A DNA stretch of 14,570 bases from Promethearchaeia archaeon. GTDB lineage: Archaea > Asgardarchaeota > Lokiarchaeia > Sigyniarchaeales > SOKP01. The position numbers and the translations under genes were made by a program. The DNA lies in NCBI GenBank assembly GCA_029856295.1, contig JAHQWS010000314.1:1-14570 (forward strand), written 5' to 3'. This document shows positions 13,413 to 14,570 of the stretch, in pieces. The notes below the pieces were generated by a model. It worked only from the letters and a program-made list of their open reading frames with translations, was not told the origin of the DNA and did not search any database. Each line of letters begins with the position of its first letter. The first letter of the stretch is position 1.

Positions 13413-14441
13413 TTAGCTAACGAATAATATTTTATTGTTCTTCTCAATTCTTTTTACTTCATTCTTGTTTTCCAAATAAATAAGATGTCCCATAACTTCG
13501 CTTAGTGCCAAAAAGGAGTTCATCTCGTCTAAATCATCCCCAAAATGAAGTAATGAAATTTTATAGGGTGTTAAAGGAGTATCTTTTATGACACTTGAGA
13601 TTTCACGAAGTCTTCTATCATGATGTGCGATTATTTCTTGTATACGTTCATGTGGATTATATATAATGTCTTGATGCGCTGGAAAAATTATTTTTGGATT
13701 TAGCTCATCAATTCTATTTAAAGAATGTAAATAGTGTTTTAAAATATCGTCAAAATCGTATTTTTCGCTAATTTCTGGATTCACGAGAAAATTACCTATA
13801 TGTGGAGTGATCCTACTCAATATATGATCCCCCGAAAATAAGTACTTTTTATTTTGATCAAAAACACAAATATGCCCTAAGGCATGTCCAGGAGTCCAAA
13901 TTACTTTTAACTTATTGGTCTTAAAAGAAATTTCATCCCCGTCATGCAAAATTTTATCTGGCTCGTGATAATTCCTAAGTTTTGGCCACATCGTAAACCA
14001 TTCTATCAATCGCTTTCCTTGGTTTTCATCTATTCCATATTTGATTACTTGTTGGACCATCTTTTTCGCACCTTCCACCAATTCTTCATAATTTTCAGGA
14101 TTTGTTTCCCATTTAAGGGTCTCATGAGCCGCCTCTGACATCATTATTTGAATGTTTGGATTAAGACGTTTAAACTTCCCCATTAAACCAGTATGATCTG
14201 TATGCTCATGTGAAATAATACAATAGTCGATTTCTTTCAGCGATATACCTATTTCATTGAGAGCCGAAAAAAAGAGTTTAGGCCAATTGCCCATATCTAA
14301 ACCCGCATCGAACAGCACGTATGAATCATCAATCTTAAATATATACACGCACACATACCTTACAGCCCAAGGTACGGTTATTTGAATTTGAAAAACATCT
14401 TCTATTTTATTGATCTCAGATTTAAAGTTATGGGCAAACAA
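13413..14441 (-). CDS. Metallo-beta-lactamase-fold hydrolase
   Basis: This 342-residue cytosolic hydrolase has the full dinuclear metal site: HEHTDH at 78-83 (His78, His80, Asp82, His83), His186 in TPGHALGH, Asp205 in FSGDH, and His256 in FPAHQD. The early FDAGLD strand (44-49) is also typical. The C-terminal segment (about 262-325) with HHDRRLREI and a winged-helix-like end resembles LACTB2-type MBL proteins, which act on thioesters or nucleic acids. The substrate cannot be assigned. An insertion of helices (about 103-165) sits between the HxHxDH motif and the next metal ligand. The start is TTG at 14441: the frame closes with a TAA six bases upstream and the first internal Met is residue 50, too late because it would remove the first strands. 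It is transcribed towards lrp and has no operon partner in the window. Confidence 0.92.
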   Translation of the reverse strand: MFAHNFKSEINKIEDVFQIQITVPWAVRYVCVYIFKIDDSYVLFDAGLDMGNWPKLFFSALNEIGISLKEIDYCIISHEHTDHTGLMGKFKRLNPNIQIMMSEAAHETLKWETNPENYEELVEGAKKMVQQVIKYGIDENQGKRLIEWFTMWPKLRNYHEPDKILHDGDEISFKTNKLKVIWTPGHALGHICVFDQNKKYLFSGDHILSRITPHIGNFLVNPEISEKYDFDDILKHYLHSLNRIDELNPKIIFPAHQDIIYNPHERIQEIIAHHDRRLREISSVIKDTPLTPYKISLLHFGDDLDEMNSFLALSEVMGHLIYLENKNEVKRIEKNNKILFVS

Positions 14442-14481
14442 AATTTAAGCCAATTTATATTGATAATTTTTAGGTTATATT

Positions 14482-14493
14482 GAATAAATAAAG
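14482..14493 (-). promoter_or_regulatory. TATA-like box for the MBL hydrolase
   Basis: On the minus strand CTTTATTTATTC is centred about 46 bases before the TTG at 14441, giving a leader of roughly 20 bases. No Shine-Dalgarno sequence is visible. The remaining bases to the window end are AT-rich and hold no gene that I can support. Confidence 0.3.
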
Positions 14494-14570
14494 AAGTAAT
14501 TTTTACTTTCCCATTTGGATCATTATTGATTTTACCTTCCCTAAAGTCAATAAATAAAAAAGTTAGAAAA

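Overview
The window is AT-rich, with long A and T tracts between genes. Several transcription units begin with archaeal-type TATA boxes close to the start codon. Gene content includes a Ras/MglA-like small GTPase, a vWA protein with RING/PHD-type zinc fingers, an Lrp/AsnC regulator, a GTP-type PEP carboxykinase and Hdr-type Fe-S flavoproteins. Together these suggest an Asgard archaeon, most likely Lokiarchaeia-like. This placement is inferred from gene content and composition; no rRNA or other marker gene is present.

Layout. 2-283: C-terminal end of an unidentified protein. 400-687: small, charged, all-helical protein, followed by a strong hairpin. 979-2883: GTP-dependent PEP carboxykinase. 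2970-3602: multi-helix membrane protein resembling a cytochrome b561-type fold. 3649-4815 (minus): degenerate vWA domain, C4HC3 cross-brace zinc finger and zinc ribbon. 4957-5640 (minus): small GTPase whose P-loop lies upstream of every canonical start codon in its frame. 5641-6155: gene-free divergent regulatory region. 6156-11070: hdrA-hdrC-hdrB. 11163-12797: metV-metF. 12882-13358: Lrp/AsnC regulator. 13413-14441 (minus): metallo-beta-lactamase-fold hydrolase.

The centrepiece is 6156-12797. HdrA is a giant fusion of two HdrA-like flavin modules plus an MvhD domain. It is followed by HdrC and HdrB, which are translationally coupled, and then by the MetV and MetF subunits of methylenetetrahydrofolate reductase. 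This is the gene complement of the MetFV-HdrABC-MvhD complex known from acetogens such as Moorella. It therefore probably encodes an electron-bifurcating or confurcating methylene-tetrahydropterin reductase in the methyl branch of the Wood-Ljungdahl pathway. The adjacent Lrp-type regulator could sense or control this unit. PEP carboxykinase links C4 acids to PEP, but nothing ties it to the Hdr cluster. No hydrogenase or formate dehydrogenase is in the window, so the electron partner of the MvhD domain is not identified.

No tRNA, rRNA, CRISPR array, insertion sequence, integrase or origin was recognised.
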